Source: an uncultured Prevotella sp.
GTDB lineage: Bacteria; Bacteroidota; Bacteroidia; Bacteroidales; Bacteroidaceae
Reading direction: 5' to 3'
DNA: 21,643 nucleotides
Assembly (NCBI GenBank): GCA_900543975.1
Contig: UQTI01000053.1
Span: 1 to 21,643 of the forward strand
Position numbers and translations under genes: made by a program. Below are positions 21,621 through 21,643 of this stretch, in pieces (position 1 is the first letter of the stretch; the number at the start of each line of letters is the position of its first letter). The notes beneath the pieces are model-generated. The model did no database searches, was not told where the DNA came from, and saw only the letters and a list, made by a program, of their open reading frames with translations.

Positions 21621-21643
21621 CGCATAGCTCAATGAGTTATGCG
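21621..21643 (+). terminator. near-perfect dyad after dnaK, cut by window end
   Basis: The arms CGCATAGCTCA and TGAGTTATGCG pair over 11 positions with one wobble around a single central A, so a real hairpin would open two or three central pairs. The sequence ends here, so the presence of a following T run cannot be seen. Confidence 0.55.

Overview
The window looks like a chromosomal segment from a Bacteroidota genome, most likely Bacteroidales and Prevotella-like. Supporting signs are a SusC/SusD outer-membrane pair, the Bacteroidota-typical DUF3822-rsmD neighbourhood, several upstream boxes of the TAnnTTTG type used as the -7 element in this phylum, A-rich leaders instead of clear Shine-Dalgarno sites, and a DnaK ending in EEVK. 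No tRNA, rRNA, insertion sequence, phage gene or CRISPR array was seen.

Left block (1-6640, minus strand): two adjacent tandem repeat arrays (22-nt and 16-nt units) lie at the edge. The second runs into the stop codon of a cardiolipin synthase gene (cls). Read in the direction of transcription, the block is dnaG primase, a 607-residue membrane-anchored TPR-like protein of unknown function, queD and queE (7-deazaguanine synthesis), then cls. A TAnnTTTG box precedes dnaG.

Middle block (6643-12170, minus strand): a small pilin-like membrane protein, a DUF3822 protein, rsmD (16S rRNA methyltransferase), a RecD-like helicase, a secreted TlpA-type thioredoxin with an unusual Cys/Lys-rich tail, and a SprT-like metallopeptidase. 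The block ends at a strong intrinsic terminator. It appears to be read from a promoter near 12165 with a structured leader. Heptameric repeats of different sequences fill the gap between the pilin-like gene and the DUF3822 gene.

Right block (12174-21643, plus strand): after an AT-rich divergent intergenic region come a SusC-type TonB-dependent transporter, a SusD-type lipoprotein, a strong hairpin, and an exported FAD-dependent oxidoreductase. This looks like a small nutrient-uptake locus without any glycoside hydrolase in view. dnaK follows, behind a 245-nt leader that carries five TGTCA words and a sigma-54-like -24/-12 element.

Most genes are ordinary housekeeping functions. The points most worth a second look are the candidate sigma-54 control of dnaK, the Cys-rich tail of the thioredoxin, the SusCD-oxidoreductase association, and the several short-repeat families, which include units that have entered coding sequence.
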